Below are positions 45,343 through 53,422 of a stretch of 64,000 nucleotides of DNA, in pieces. A model generated the notes under the pieces. It was not told the DNA's origin and ran no database searches. It saw only the letters and a program-made list of their open reading frames with translations. The translations under genes and the position numbers were made by a program. The DNA comes from Aquirufa lenticrescens. GTDB lineage: Bacteria; Bacteroidota; Bacteroidia; Cytophagales; Spirosomataceae. The stretch is taken from NCBI RefSeq assembly GCF_019916085.1, contig NZ_CP049834.1, positions 2,432,501-2,496,500 of the forward strand. Direction: 5' to 3'. Within the stretch, counting starts at the first letter, position 1; each line of letters begins with the position of its first letter.

Positions 45343-45549
45343 TTATTCTTTCGTATCGTCTAACTCTTTGTTGATTTGATCTTTTACATCATTCTTCGCA
45401 TTTTGAAACTCGCGAATACCTTTTCCAAGGCCTTTCATTAATTCTGGAAGTTTCTTCCCTCCAAAAAACAATAAAATCAATAAGCCAATCAATAGCATTT
45501 CGCCACCACCAAGGCTATTTAAAAATAATAATATGCTTGCATTCATCAT
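45343..45549 (-). CDS. tatA: Twin-arginine translocase subunit TatA/TatB
   Basis: Short protein (68 aa) with one N-terminal helix ([31 protein letters not shown], about 14-43) followed by an amphipathic helix and a charged tail. The FGGKKLPEL hinge is diagnostic of TatA. Forms the Tat pore for folded proteins. Two adjacent ATG codons make the start uncertain by one residue. tatC is not in the window. Confidence 0.93.
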   Translation of the reverse strand: MMNASILLFLNSLGGGEMLLIGLLILLFFGGKKLPELMKGLGKGIREFQNAKNDVKDQINKELDDTKE

Positions 45550-45607
45550 ATCGTGTTTTGTCTAAATTTCCGTAAATATATTTAAAAAAGGTTAATTATT
45601 CGTGTAT

Positions 45608-46027
45608 TTAAAGATGTTTTTCAAACTCATCTAACTCCTCTTTGATCGCTTTTCCTACCCAAACTACGATCGCTAAATCATCCGCAAAACCTACAAAGGG
45701 TAGAAAGTCAGGAATAAAGTCAAAAGGCATCACAAAGTAGAGTAAAGCAGCCGTAATTTTAACTAACGTTATTAAAGGTAACTTAGTATAAGATCCTTGC
45801 ACATAAGCTTTAATTAATTCGCTAAAGAGGATAATATAGCGATTCAATAATTTCACTACTGTCAAATTACTCGAAGAGGCCGTTTCTTGTACTTTTTTTA
45901 AAGCTCCTCGCAATAAACTAAGTAATCCTACTTTGTTCTGAGAAAAAAGCTCTTCACTCTTTTCCATTGCCTCCTTAAAAAAACGGGAGTCCACAATTCG
46001 CTTCACCCAAGTCCCTGATTGTGACAT
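45608..46027 (-). CDS. DUF1232 (YkvA-like) membrane protein
   Basis: The C-terminal 45 residues carry the DUF1232 signature ALLYFVMPFDFIPDFLPFVGFADDLAIVVWV (about 93-123), a hydrophobic hairpin found in many bacteria without a defined role. The N-terminal 85 residues are helical and basic. Appears monocistronic, divergent from mdh. Confidence 0.85.
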   Translation of the reverse strand: MSQSGTWVKRIVDSRFFKEAMEKSEELFSQNKVGLLSLLRGALKKVQETASSSNLTVVKLLNRYIILFSELIKAYVQGSYTKLPLITLVKITAALLYFVMPFDFIPDFLPFVGFADDLAIVVWVGKAIKEELDEFEKHL

Positions 46028-46078
46028 AATAATTTCGATTAATGCTTAAATATAATGAAATCATTTAAGGATTTGTCG

Positions 46079-46086
46079 TATTTTTG
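46079..46086 (+). promoter_or_regulatory. Candidate -7 promoter element for mdh
   Basis: TATTTTTG matches TAnnTTTG, 38 nt before the mdh ATG. No clear -33 TTTG at the normal distance. Confidence 0.42.
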
Positions 46087-46124
46087 TATCGTTTTTTGAA
46101 TCATTCTTACCAAAAATTATAACA

Positions 46125-47060
46125 ATGAAAATCACAGTAGTAGGAGCAGGTGCTGTAGGAGCAACTTGTGCTGACAACATTGCCAGAAAAGAATTGGCAG
46201 ATGAATTAGTTTTATTAGATATCAAAGAAGGTATCGCTGAAGGTAAAACATTAGATATGTATCAAACAGCTAGCTTGTTAGGTTTTGATACAACCTTAAT
46301 CGGTTCTACGAATGATTACACAAAGACAGCTAACTCAGATGTAGTGGTAATTACTTCAGGACTTCCTCGTAAGCCAGGTATGACTCGTGAGGAGTTAATC
46401 GGGGTGAATGCTGGAATCGTGAAAAGTGTGGTAGAAAACATCTTAAAATATTCGAAAAACCCAATTATCGTGATCATCTCTAACCCGATGGATACGATGA
46501 CGTATTTAGCTAAATCTGTAGCAGGATTAGACAAGCACCGCATCATTGGTATGGGTGGTACTTTAGACTCAGCACGTTTTAAATGCTATTTAGCGAAAGC
46601 AATGGATGTATCTATCAATGATATCTCAGGTACTGTTATCGGTGGCCACGGAGATACAACGATGATTCCATTGAAGCGCTTAGCGACTTACAATGGTGTT
46701 CCAGTTTCTCAATTCTTAGATGATACTACTTTAGATAAAGTGGTGGCTGATACGATGGTAGGTGGAGCTACTTTGACAGGCTTATTAGGTACGTCTGCTT
46801 GGTATGCGCCGGGTGCTGCTGGAGCGGCATTAGTAGAAGCTATCGTTCGTGATGAAAAGAAAATTATGGCTTGTTGCGTATCTCTTGATGGAGAATATGG
46901 CCAAAAAGATATCTGCTTAGGCGTTCCTGTCGTATTAGGCAAGAATGGTTGGGAGAAAATCGTTGATTATAAATTAACTGCTGATGAACAAGCTGCTTTC
47001 AACAAATCAGCTGATGCAGTTCGCAATATGAACTCGGTATTGGATACCTTGTCTCTATAA
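46125..47060 (+). CDS. mdh: Malate dehydrogenase
   Basis: NAD-dependent malate/oxaloacetate interconversion in the TCA cycle, of the LDH-like MDH type. Dinucleotide motif VGAGAVGAT (5-13), substrate Arg in SGLPRKPGMTREEL (about 80-86), and catalytic His in IGGHGDTTMIPL (about 174). Length 311 is normal. Codon use is highly regular, consistent with strong expression. Own promoter and a strong terminator. Confidence 0.97.
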   Translation: MKITVVGAGAVGATCADNIARKELADELVLLDIKEGIAEGKTLDMYQTASLLGFDTTLIGSTNDYTKTANSDVVVITSGLPRKPGMTREELIGVNAGIVKSVVENILKYSKNPIIVIISNPMDTMTYLAKSVAGLDKHRIIGMGGTLDSARFKCYLAKAMDVSINDISGTVIGGHGDTTMIPLKRLATYNGVPVSQFLDDTTLDKVVADTMVGGATLTGLLGTSAWYAPGAAGAALVEAIVRDEKKIMACCVSLDGEYGQKDICLGVPVVLGKNGWEKIVDYKLTADEQAAFNKSADAVRNMNSVLDTLSL

Positions 47061-47074
47061 GTACCTAGTAATTT

Positions 47075-47110
47075 AAAAGCCTCTCCTATTTATATAGGAG
47101 AGGCTTTTTT
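47075..47110. terminator. Bidirectional terminator, mdh / ABC permease
   Basis: A 15-bp perfect stem (47075-47089 with 47094-47108) around a TTAT loop, with A and T runs on opposite flanks, 15 nt past the mdh stop and 22 nt from the convergent permease stop. It can serve both genes. Confidence 0.9.
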
Positions 47111-47131
47111 ATTTCCTTGAATTAATAGCGA

Positions 47132-48367
47132 TTATTTCGAGCGAATGGCGATCACTGGATCCATCTTAGCCGCTACCCAAGCTGGGATAATTCCCGATAG
47201 AATTCCGATAAAGCTAGAGATAAATAATCCAGTCACAATATTCTTCATTGAAAGCACCAGCGGCAAAGCATCCTGCGGAATTAAGGTGAGTAAGACCACC
47301 AGTCCAATTCCCACTAATCCTCCAATCAAACTCAAGAATACCGCTTCAAAAAGAAACTGAAAAAGGATGAAGTAATTTTTAGCTCCTAAAGACTTTTGAA
47401 TACCAATAATATTAGTGCGTTCCTTAACTGAAACGAACATAATATTAGCAATTCCGAAACCACCCACGAGTAAAGAGAATCCAGCGATTAAGGCACCCGC
47501 CACATTCAATGCTGCGAAGATTCCATCAAAAAATTGATTCAACCCATCTAAACGATTTACGGCAAAATTACTCTCTTGTTTAGGCTTAATGGAACGTAAA
47601 GAACGCATAAGACCTGTTACTTCTCCCTCTAAATTCTCTTGACCTAAATCATCGTCCATCGCTTTAATAGCGATATCTGGCGCTGGTTTATCCTTTTGGA
47701 ATACGGCTGAAAAAGTAGAATAAGGAATAAATGCTTTTTCATCCGGTGTACCTCCAAAACTTAATATATCATTTCCCTTTTTCTCAATAATACCTATCAC
47801 TTGAAATTTGATTCCATTTAACTTGATTTGATCTCCTACGGTGGCTTGTAGATTTTCTGAGACTTTGGCACCTATAATCACCACATTCAACGCATTCTCT
47901 GATTCAATCGGCAAGAAATAACGGCCAAACTGAACAGGAACGCTGGTAATTTGGTTATAATCATAACTAGCACCAGTCATATTCACATCCATACTAGAAC
48001 TTCCCTTCGTCGCTGAAGCTGAACGGCCATTATCAATAATCGCAATAGCTTTCGCTGATTTCAAATTGTCTTTCAGGAATTGAAACTCAGTATATTTCAT
48101 CTCTGGACGATTCAAGTATTTCCACCAAGGGTAGTTATTCTGCATAATCCAAGGCCATTTACCTACGTACAATACCCCAGAACCGGCAAATGAATCAATT
48201 TCAGAACGAATATTCTTATTCAAGGAATCGACTGCGGTGAAAACGGCAACAATGGCAAAAATCCCCACGCTAACGCCTAAAAGCGACAAAGTGGTGCGCA
48301 TTAAATTCGAACGTAATGCCTGGTAGGCAAAGATCAAACTCTCGTAAACTTGGATTAAAAACTTCAT
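47132..48367 (-). CDS. MacB-like ABC transporter permease
   Basis: FtsX/MacB-type membrane protein of 411 aa: an N-terminal helix (about 20-45, RTTLSLLGVSVGIFAIVAVFTAVDSL), a large periplasmic MacB_PCD domain (about 50-280) and three C-terminal helices (about 290-400) with GGFGIANIMFVSVKERTNIIGIQKSLGA and GIIPAWVAAKMDP. Such permeases couple an ATPase to periplasmic work on lipids, peptides or macrolides; no ATPase is adjacent, so the partner and substrate are unknown. Confidence 0.9.
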   Translation of the reverse strand: MKFLIQVYESLIFAYQALRSNLMRTTLSLLGVSVGIFAIVAVFTAVDSLNKNIRSEIDSFAGSGVLYVGKWPWIMQNNYPWWKYLNRPEMKYTEFQFLKDNLKSAKAIAIIDNGRSASATKGSSSMDVNMTGASYDYNQITSVPVQFGRYFLPIESENALNVVIIGAKVSENLQATVGDQIKLNGIKFQVIGIIEKKGNDILSFGGTPDEKAFIPYSTFSAVFQKDKPAPDIAIKAMDDDLGQENLEGEVTGLMRSLRSIKPKQESNFAVNRLDGLNQFFDGIFAALNVAGALIAGFSLLVGGFGIANIMFVSVKERTNIIGIQKSLGAKNYFILFQFLFEAVFLSLIGGLVGIGLVVLLTLIPQDALPLVLSMKNIVTGLFISSFIGILSGIIPAWVAAKMDPVIAIRSK

Positions 48368-48504
48368 AGGATTTTGCTAGAATTCAAATTTAGAAAATTA
48401 ATCCCTAGAAATACGCTTCCTTTTTATGAACAGAGCGTATAAACTTTGAATGGCAATATGAAGGTAAGATTGGATTTTGTAATTTCACTTTTCCTTTTGG
48501 AATT

Positions 48505-51447
48505 ATGAGCTGGAGCAATTACGAAGTACGTTTATTGAAAGACCATTTTGAGGGTCAGCTGTTTTTTGACGAGAGCCAAAACTCGCAAATAGCTAAGCGT
48601 ATTTATGCGACTGACGCCTCCGTTTACCAAGTTAAACCAGCAGCGGTCGCTATTCCTGCTTCCATAAAAGACATCAAACGCCTGATTCAATTTGCCTCTC
48701 AAGCAAAGACAGGATTAATTCCAAGAGGAGCTGGGACCTCATTAGCAGGCCAGGTGGTGGGCGATGGTATCGTCATGGAAATCTCTTCTGCTTTAGGAAA
48801 AGTCATTTCACTAAATAGAAAAGAGAAATCAGTTTGGATCGAACCAGGAATCGTTAGAGATGATTTGAACAAACATTTAGCGACTGCTGATTTGTTTTTT
48901 GGCCCTGAAACCTCTACGGCAAATCGTGCCCTTCTAGGTGGAATGCTGGGCAATAATAGCTGTGGATTGCATAGTATTGTTTGGGGTTCCGTGCGGGATC
49001 ATATTTTGGAAACACGTGCCTTTTTATCCGACGGTACTGAGATTCATACGCATCCATTGACTCGTGAGGAATTCTATCACAAGACTACCCTTCAAAATTT
49101 AGAAGGGAAGATTTATCGCGAGATTCATCGGATGTTAAATAACCCTGAAATTCAAACTTTAATTCGGGAGAAGTTTCCAAAAAAATCCATCAAACGTAGA
49201 AATACGGGCTATGCATTAGATGCCTTATTGGATATGCAACCCTTTAATCCGGAAGGTGAGCCCTTCAATCTTTCCAAGTTAATTGCGGGATCAGAGGGGA
49301 CATTGGCGGTTGTGCATGCCATGAAATTGAATCTATTGGATCTACCTGAGCCAGAAGTGGCTCTTGTTTGTATTCATTGCCAAAGCCTACAAGAAGCATT
49401 ACAGGTGAATATTGAGGCACTAAAGCACCCGATTCTGGCCTCTGAATTAGTGGATGATTACATCCTTTCGTTTACGGAAGGCCATCCAAATTTCGAAAAA
49501 GACCGCGATTTTATTGAAGGTAAGCCGGCTGCGATTTTAATGGTGGAGTTCCGATCAAGTGATCGCTCTAACTTAGAAAATCAAGTTAATCAACTCATTG
49601 ATCAATTAAAGTCGAATAAACTGGGCTATGCCTACCCTACCTTATTTGGTCAGGATATTGCCAAAGGTTGGGATATCCGAAAAGCCGGTCTGGGATTAAT
49701 ACGTAACCTTGAGGGAGATACCCAACCCGTCAATTTGATCGAAGATTGTGCAGTAGATCCAAAGGATTTACCGGCTTATGTGGCAGAAATACAAGCGTTA
49801 CTCGCCAAGAATGATACAAATGCGGCCTATTATGCGCACGCAGGAGCAGGAGAATTACATATAGAGCCATTTATTAACCTAAAGAGCCCTGAAGGTGTTT
49901 CTATTTTCCGTCAATTATTGACCGAAACGGTGGAAATACTAAAAAAATACAAAGGATCCTTAAGTGGCGAACACGGAGATGGTCGTTTGCGCGGCGAATT
50001 CATTCCCGCTTTAATGGGCAAAGAAGTTTATGACCTTTTCAAAGAGATTAAGCACGTATTTGACCCCCAAAATCTCTTTAATCCAGGTAAAATTACGGAT
50101 AGTCCGCCGATGGACACGGCCTTCCGTTTTACCGATAAAAAAGCAGCTGAGCCAACCTATTTCTTTGATTATGGGGTTTGGAGAAACCCCTTAGGTCTTG
50201 CTGAAAAATGCTCTGGTTCCGGAGATTGCAAAAAGACAGCTTTAAGCGGTGGCACCATGTGCCCAAGTTATATGGCCACTTTGCAAGAAAAAGATTCTAC
50301 CCGAGCAAGAGCTAATATGCTCAGACAACTCCTAAGTTCACCTAAAGAGGAAACATTCAGCAATCCAGATTTGCATGAAATTTTAGACTTATGTTTATCT
50401 TGCAAAGGTTGCCAAACGGAATGCCCTTCCGGCGTGGACATGGGTAAATTAAAGGCGGAAACGCTGCAACAGTCCTATTTAAAAAATGGAGTGCCCTTAC
50501 GCACTAAATTAATCGGACACTTCCCTACCCTGCAGCGCTACGCAAGCTATGTGGCACCATTGTATAATTTTATTGTTGAATTCCCGCTGACGTCTAGCAT
50601 AGTAAAACTAGCGATGGGATTCTCTATCGAACGAAGTCTACCTACGGTACAATTTACCAGCTTGGAAAAATGGTTTGAGCGTTATGCTCAGAAAAACCCA
50701 CAGGATGCCTTTGAAAAAGGATTTGTTTATCTTTTAGCTGATGAATTCACGAATCACAATGAGGTTCCTTTAGGTCAAAAGACCGTTAAATTATTAAATC
50801 AATTAGGTTACGGGGTTCAAATTCCGAAAGGAATTGTCACTGGCAGAAGTTTTATTTCCAAAGGAATGTTAATTGAGGCTAAAGCGTTAGCCAATGCTAA
50901 TGTAGACCAATTAGCAGATCTCATTTCGATTGACCGACCTTTGATTGGAATTGAACCAAGCGCCCTATTAACCTTCAGAGATGAAATCCCTTCTCTTGTT
51001 GATGCTGATAAACGCGAAAAAGCGGAACAATTAAAACCGAATTGCCTCTTAATCGACGAGTTCATCGCACGTGAATTCAAAGCAGGAAGAATAACTTCCG
51101 ATTCTTTCCACGGCAAACAGCAAAAAATCCTTTTACACGGCCATTGCCACCAAAAATCAATCGCCGGATTGACATCTACCCGAATCGCATTAACGATTCC
51201 CACTCAGTATGAAGTAGAATTATTACCCACGGGTTGTTGCGGAATGGCGGGATCTTTTGGCTATGAAAAAAAACACTATAAAATTTCTCAACAAATCGCG
51301 AACCTTGTCCTTTTCCCTCGCTTGTTAAATAAACCCATCAAAAGCATCATCGCCAGCAATGGAACATCCTGTAGACACCAAATCAAAGATGGTATCGAAC
51401 AAACAGGTTTCCACACGGCAGAAATTTTATTCAACGCACTCAAATGA
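48505..51447 (+). CDS. FAD-linked oxidase fused to Fe-S and CCG domains (D-lactate/glycolate dehydrogenase-like)
   Basis: 980-aa oxidoreductase combining the usual GlcD- and GlcF-type parts. PCMH FAD-binding domain (about 45-215, IPRGAGTSLAGQVVGDG), FAD-oxidase C domain (about 260-530, YYAHAGAGELHIEPF, SGEHGDGRLRG), 4Fe-4S ferredoxin region (about 570-640, CLSCKGCQTECPSG) and C-terminal cysteine-rich domain with HGHCHQKS and TGCCGMAGSFGYE. Close in layout to D-lactate or D-2-hydroxyglutarate dehydrogenases feeding the quinone pool; the exact 2-hydroxyacid is not readable. Its TGA stop overlaps the next gene's start (ATGA). Confidence 0.9.
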   Translation: MSWSNYEVRLLKDHFEGQLFFDESQNSQIAKRIYATDASVYQVKPAAVAIPASIKDIKRLIQFASQAKTGLIPRGAGTSLAGQVVGDGIVMEISSALGKVISLNRKEKSVWIEPGIVRDDLNKHLATADLFFGPETSTANRALLGGMLGNNSCGLHSIVWGSVRDHILETRAFLSDGTEIHTHPLTREEFYHKTTLQNLEGKIYREIHRMLNNPEIQTLIREKFPKKSIKRRNTGYALDALLDMQPFNPEGEPFNLSKLIAGSEGTLAVVHAMKLNLLDLPEPEVALVCIHCQSLQEALQVNIEALKHPILASELVDDYILSFTEGHPNFEKDRDFIEGKPAAILMVEFRSSDRSNLENQVNQLIDQLKSNKLGYAYPTLFGQDIAKGWDIRKAGLGLIRNLEGDTQPVNLIEDCAVDPKDLPAYVAEIQALLAKNDTNAAYYAHAGAGELHIEPFINLKSPEGVSIFRQLLTETVEILKKYKGSLSGEHGDGRLRGEFIPALMGKEVYDLFKEIKHVFDPQNLFNPGKITDSPPMDTAFRFTDKKAAEPTYFFDYGVWRNPLGLAEKCSGSGDCKKTALSGGTMCPSYMATLQEKDSTRARANMLRQLLSSPKEETFSNPDLHEILDLCLSCKGCQTECPSGVDMGKLKAETLQQSYLKNGVPLRTKLIGHFPTLQRYASYVAPLYNFIVEFPLTSSIVKLAMGFSIERSLPTVQFTSLEKWFERYAQKNPQDAFEKGFVYLLADEFTNHNEVPLGQKTVKLLNQLGYGVQIPKGIVTGRSFISKGMLIEAKALANANVDQLADLISIDRPLIGIEPSALLTFRDEIPSLVDADKREKAEQLKPNCLLIDEFIAREFKAGRITSDSFHGKQQKILLHGHCHQKSIAGLTSTRIALTIPTQYEVELLPTGCCGMAGSFGYEKKHYKISQQIANLVLFPRLLNKPIKSIIASNGTSCRHQIKDGIEQTGFHTAEILFNALK

Positions 51448-51740
51448 TCCAATACAACATATCGCTCTTTATTGAGCCCAGCATTACAGAAACTGCATTA
51501 AGAGCATTAAAAACCATAATAATGCCAGAAATCGAGAAGCAAGACTTCATCGATCAAATTCATTTATTCGAAATAAGTTCACACCAAGAGCCTGATTCAA
51601 ACGGATACTCCTTACAATGCTGGTTGCCCGAATTCGAAGAAGGACACAAAGAGTTTATCGAAGGAGTTGTTTCTGGATTTTTCCAAAAGGAATTCGCGAA
51701 CCAGTATGTGTACTTTCCGAGCCAGTTGAAGAGAGTATAA
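51444..51740 (+). CDS. DUF4286 protein
   Basis: 98-aa protein with the DUF4286 pattern MIQYNISLFIEPSITETAL then HLFEISSHQEPDSNGYSLQCW and YVYFPSQLKRV. The ferredoxin-like fold is expected; function unknown. Overlaps the oxidoreductase stop by 4 nt and is followed 1 nt later by a heptamer repeat. Confidence 0.8.
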   Translation: MIQYNISLFIEPSITETALRALKTIIMPEIEKQDFIDQIHLFEISSHQEPDSNGYSLQCWLPEFEEGHKEFIEGVVSGFFQKEFANQYVYFPSQLKRV

Positions 51741-51741
51741 A

Positions 51742-51770
51742 CAGTAGCCAGTGGACAGTGGACAGTAGTC
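51742..51770 (+). repeat. Heptamer microrepeat, CAGTAGN family, copy 4
   Basis: Four 7-bp units in register (CAGTAGC, CAGTGGA twice, CAGTAGT) starting 1 nt after the DUF4286 stop. Its last TAGTC is also the first joiner of the mini-hairpin array that follows. Confidence 0.62.
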
Positions 51771-51857
51771 ATCGCTGCGCGATTTAGTCGTCTGCAGCTT
51801 AGTCACGACGTTGTCGTTTAGTCATCGCTTCACGATTTAGTCGTCTGCGGCTTAGTT
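51766..51857. repeat. Tiled mini-hairpin array with TTAGTC joiners
   Basis: Five small inverted repeats with 3-nt loops are tiled without gaps, each followed by TTAGTC or TTAGTT: ATCGCTGCGCGAT (51771-51783), GTCTGCAGC (51790-51798), ACGACGTTGTCGT (51805-51817), ATCGCTTCACGAT (51824-51836) and GTCTGCGGC (51843-51851). Modules are 19 or 15 nt in the order 19, 15, 19, 19, 15. A further hairpin ATCGCCGAAGGCGAT lies at 51879-51893. As a direct repeat, 51766-51803 and 51819-51856 differ at 3 of 38 positions. No coding potential fits. Confidence 0.7.
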
Positions 51858-51898
51858 AAATAAATATTTCCTAAACTCATCGCCGAAGGCGATTCCAA

Positions 51899-51930
51899 CT
51901 TTGTGCTTTTTGCTTTGTTCTTTGTGCTTT
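51899..51930 (-). repeat. Heptamer microrepeat, AAAGCAC family
   Basis: On the minus strand four and a half 7-bp units (AAAGCAC, AAAGAAC, AAAGCAA, AAAGCAC, AAAG) begin within the TAA stop of ung. It has the same period and placement as the CAGTAGN arrays but different sequence. Confidence 0.55.
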
Positions 51931-52618
51931 ATAAAGCCCAATCAATCGATTCTTGACCACTACCCACCAAGTATTCATTGATCTTCGAAAAAGGCTTCGT
52001 CTTAAAAAATCCACCTCTATTAGCTGATAAAGGTGATGGATGAGCCGCATGAATGATGAAGTGGCGTTTAGGATCAATGAATTTTGACAGCTTTTGGGCG
52101 TATGCTCCCCATAAAACAAAAATGACGTTTTGTTTCTCTTTATTTAAAATCTGGATGACTTCTTGAGTGAATTCCTCCCATCCTTGTTTCGCGTGTGAAT
52201 TAGGCTCTCCTGAACGAACCGTTAAAACAGCATTCAGTAACAACACACCTTGATCAGCCCAGCTTCTTAAATCCCCATTATTTCGAATAACTTTCAAATC
52301 GTCATATAGTTCTTTGTAGATGTTACGAAGCGAAGGTGGCAAAGGGAAAGCAGAGGGAACAGAAAAAGATAAACCTTGCGCTTGTCCTAGGCCATGGTAA
52401 GGATCTTGACCAATGATCACAACTTTAGTTTTTGTAAAACTACACCGTTGGAAAGCGGTGAAAATCTGATCTAACGGTGGAAATACGTCATAAGAGATAT
52501 ACTCCTTTTCTAGAAACAACCCTATGTCTTGAAAATAAGAGGAAGAAATAGTGGAATTCAGCACCGTTTTCCAATCATTATTCAAAGTTTCGGCTAATTT
52601 TACAACAAGATTATTCAT
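51929..52618 (-). CDS. ung: Uracil-DNA glycosylase, family 1
   Basis: Removes uracil from DNA. Catalytic Asp and water-activating block VVIIGQDPYHGLGQAQGLSFSVP (about 64-86), LLLNAVLTVR and the minor-groove loop HPSPLSANRGGF (about 191-202). Length 229 is standard. Convergent with DUF4286; the intervening 188 bp are entirely repeats and hairpins. Divergent from apaG with 16 bp between starts. Confidence 0.97.
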   Translation of the reverse strand: MNNLVVKLAETLNNDWKTVLNSTISSSYFQDIGLFLEKEYISYDVFPPLDQIFTAFQRCSFTKTKVVIIGQDPYHGLGQAQGLSFSVPSAFPLPPSLRNIYKELYDDLKVIRNNGDLRSWADQGVLLLNAVLTVRSGEPNSHAKQGWEEFTQEVIQILNKEKQNVIFVLWGAYAQKLSKFIDPKRHFIIHAAHPSPLSANRGGFFKTKPFSKINEYLVGSGQESIDWAL

Positions 52619-52634
52619 TATTCCAATTCACAGG

Positions 52635-53021
52635 ATGACAGAAGCATATTCAAACGGATTCTTAGTTTCAGTAGACACAACTCATCTACCTGAATTTGAG
52701 CTAAATCCGCCTTACAAGCATTTTTTCTCCTACCAAATTACAATCAAAAATCTAAGTAATCAACCGGGACAATTAGTTAGTCGATTTTGGGAAATTGTGG
52801 ATGGAATTGGATCAAAAGAAACAGTAAATGGATTAGGCGTTGTGGGCCAACAACCCATTATTGAACCCGGTAATTCTTTTACATATACATCTGGTTGCCC
52901 TTTAATCTCATCAATCGGTAAAATGAGTGGACATTATGTATTTCTTAATCTAGAAAACCAAGCTACCTTTAAAGTAGACATACCTGCCTTCGAACTGATT
53001 CCCGCTTACCACTTAAATTAA
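52635..53021 (+). CDS. apaG: ApaG-domain protein (Co2+/Mg2+ efflux protein ApaG)
   Basis: Fibronectin-like single-domain protein, 128 aa. Start at ATG 52635, because the frame open to 52551 runs through the ung promoter and start. Family blocks are HFFSYQITIKNLS, LVSRFWEIVDGIG, VNGLGVVGQQPIIEPGNSFTYTSGCPL and MSGHYVF. Role in bacteria linked to metal tolerance and Ap4A, not firmly settled. Its TAA overlaps the next ATG (TAATG). Confidence 0.92.
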   Translation: MTEAYSNGFLVSVDTTHLPEFELNPPYKHFFSYQITIKNLSNQPGQLVSRFWEIVDGIGSKETVNGLGVVGQQPIIEPGNSFTYTSGCPLISSIGKMSGHYVFLNLENQATFKVDIPAFELIPAYHLN

Positions 53022-53392
53022 TGAATCGTTTACAATTCTACTTTAAGGCGCAAACGGCTCACGGATTACACTCTCCATCCATCTATTCCTTGTATTGCGA
53101 AGTGCTAAATCCTTATTTAAAAGGGCAATTAAGCTATTCTCAATTAAAAGAAGCCATGGCTAATCATTATTCAGATTGTACTATTATGGAGATTCAATCT
53201 TATGTAGATCTTGCCAAAATACCTCAAAATACCATCCTTCTTTTTGAGAAACCGCACAGCCAAGAGAAAATTTGGAATGGATTAAATTCAAACCCAGCCG
53301 TTATACAGACTGTCGACTTATTTGACCTTGGGCTTCTCTTTTTAAAACCCATTTGCCCTAAACAGCATTTCTATTTACGCAAAATGGCCTAA
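53021..53392 (+). CDS. Remnant of a class I SAM methyltransferase family (core deleted)
   Basis: 123-aa protein made of two pieces that match the ends of a Bacteroidota methyltransferase family of roughly 230-260 residues: the N-terminus (FYFKAQTAHGLHSPSIYSLYCEV, like the family's HG.HSPF block) and the C-terminus (about 70-121: QTVDLFDLGLLFLKPICPKQHFYLRKM, like the DLF.GLVF...QHF.LR end). The central Rossmann fold with the SAM-binding glycine loop is missing. It has an intact frame and good coupling to apaG, so it is either a retained miniature with another role or a decaying gene. Confidence 0.6.
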   Translation: MNRLQFYFKAQTAHGLHSPSIYSLYCEVLNPYLKGQLSYSQLKEAMANHYSDCTIMEIQSYVDLAKIPQNTILLFEKPHSQEKIWNGLNSNPAVIQTVDLFDLGLLFLKPICPKQHFYLRKMA

Positions 53393-53393
53393 A

Positions 53394-53420
53394 AAAAGGG
53401 GCTCAATTTGAGCCCCTTTT
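53394..53420. terminator. Bidirectional terminator, methyltransferase remnant / helicase
   Basis: GGGGCTC (53398-53404) pairs with GAGCCCC (53410-53416), flanked by A4 and T4, in the 30-bp gap between convergent genes. Confidence 0.88.
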
Positions 53421-53422
53421 AA

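Noticed and set aside
50817-51203. 128-codon open frame opposite the FAD/Fe-S gene
   Set aside because: Shadow of a conserved coding region with no domain.
52551-52634. 28-residue N-terminal extension of ApaG
   Set aside because: Overlaps the ung start and its upstream region; the family begins near the ATG at 52635.
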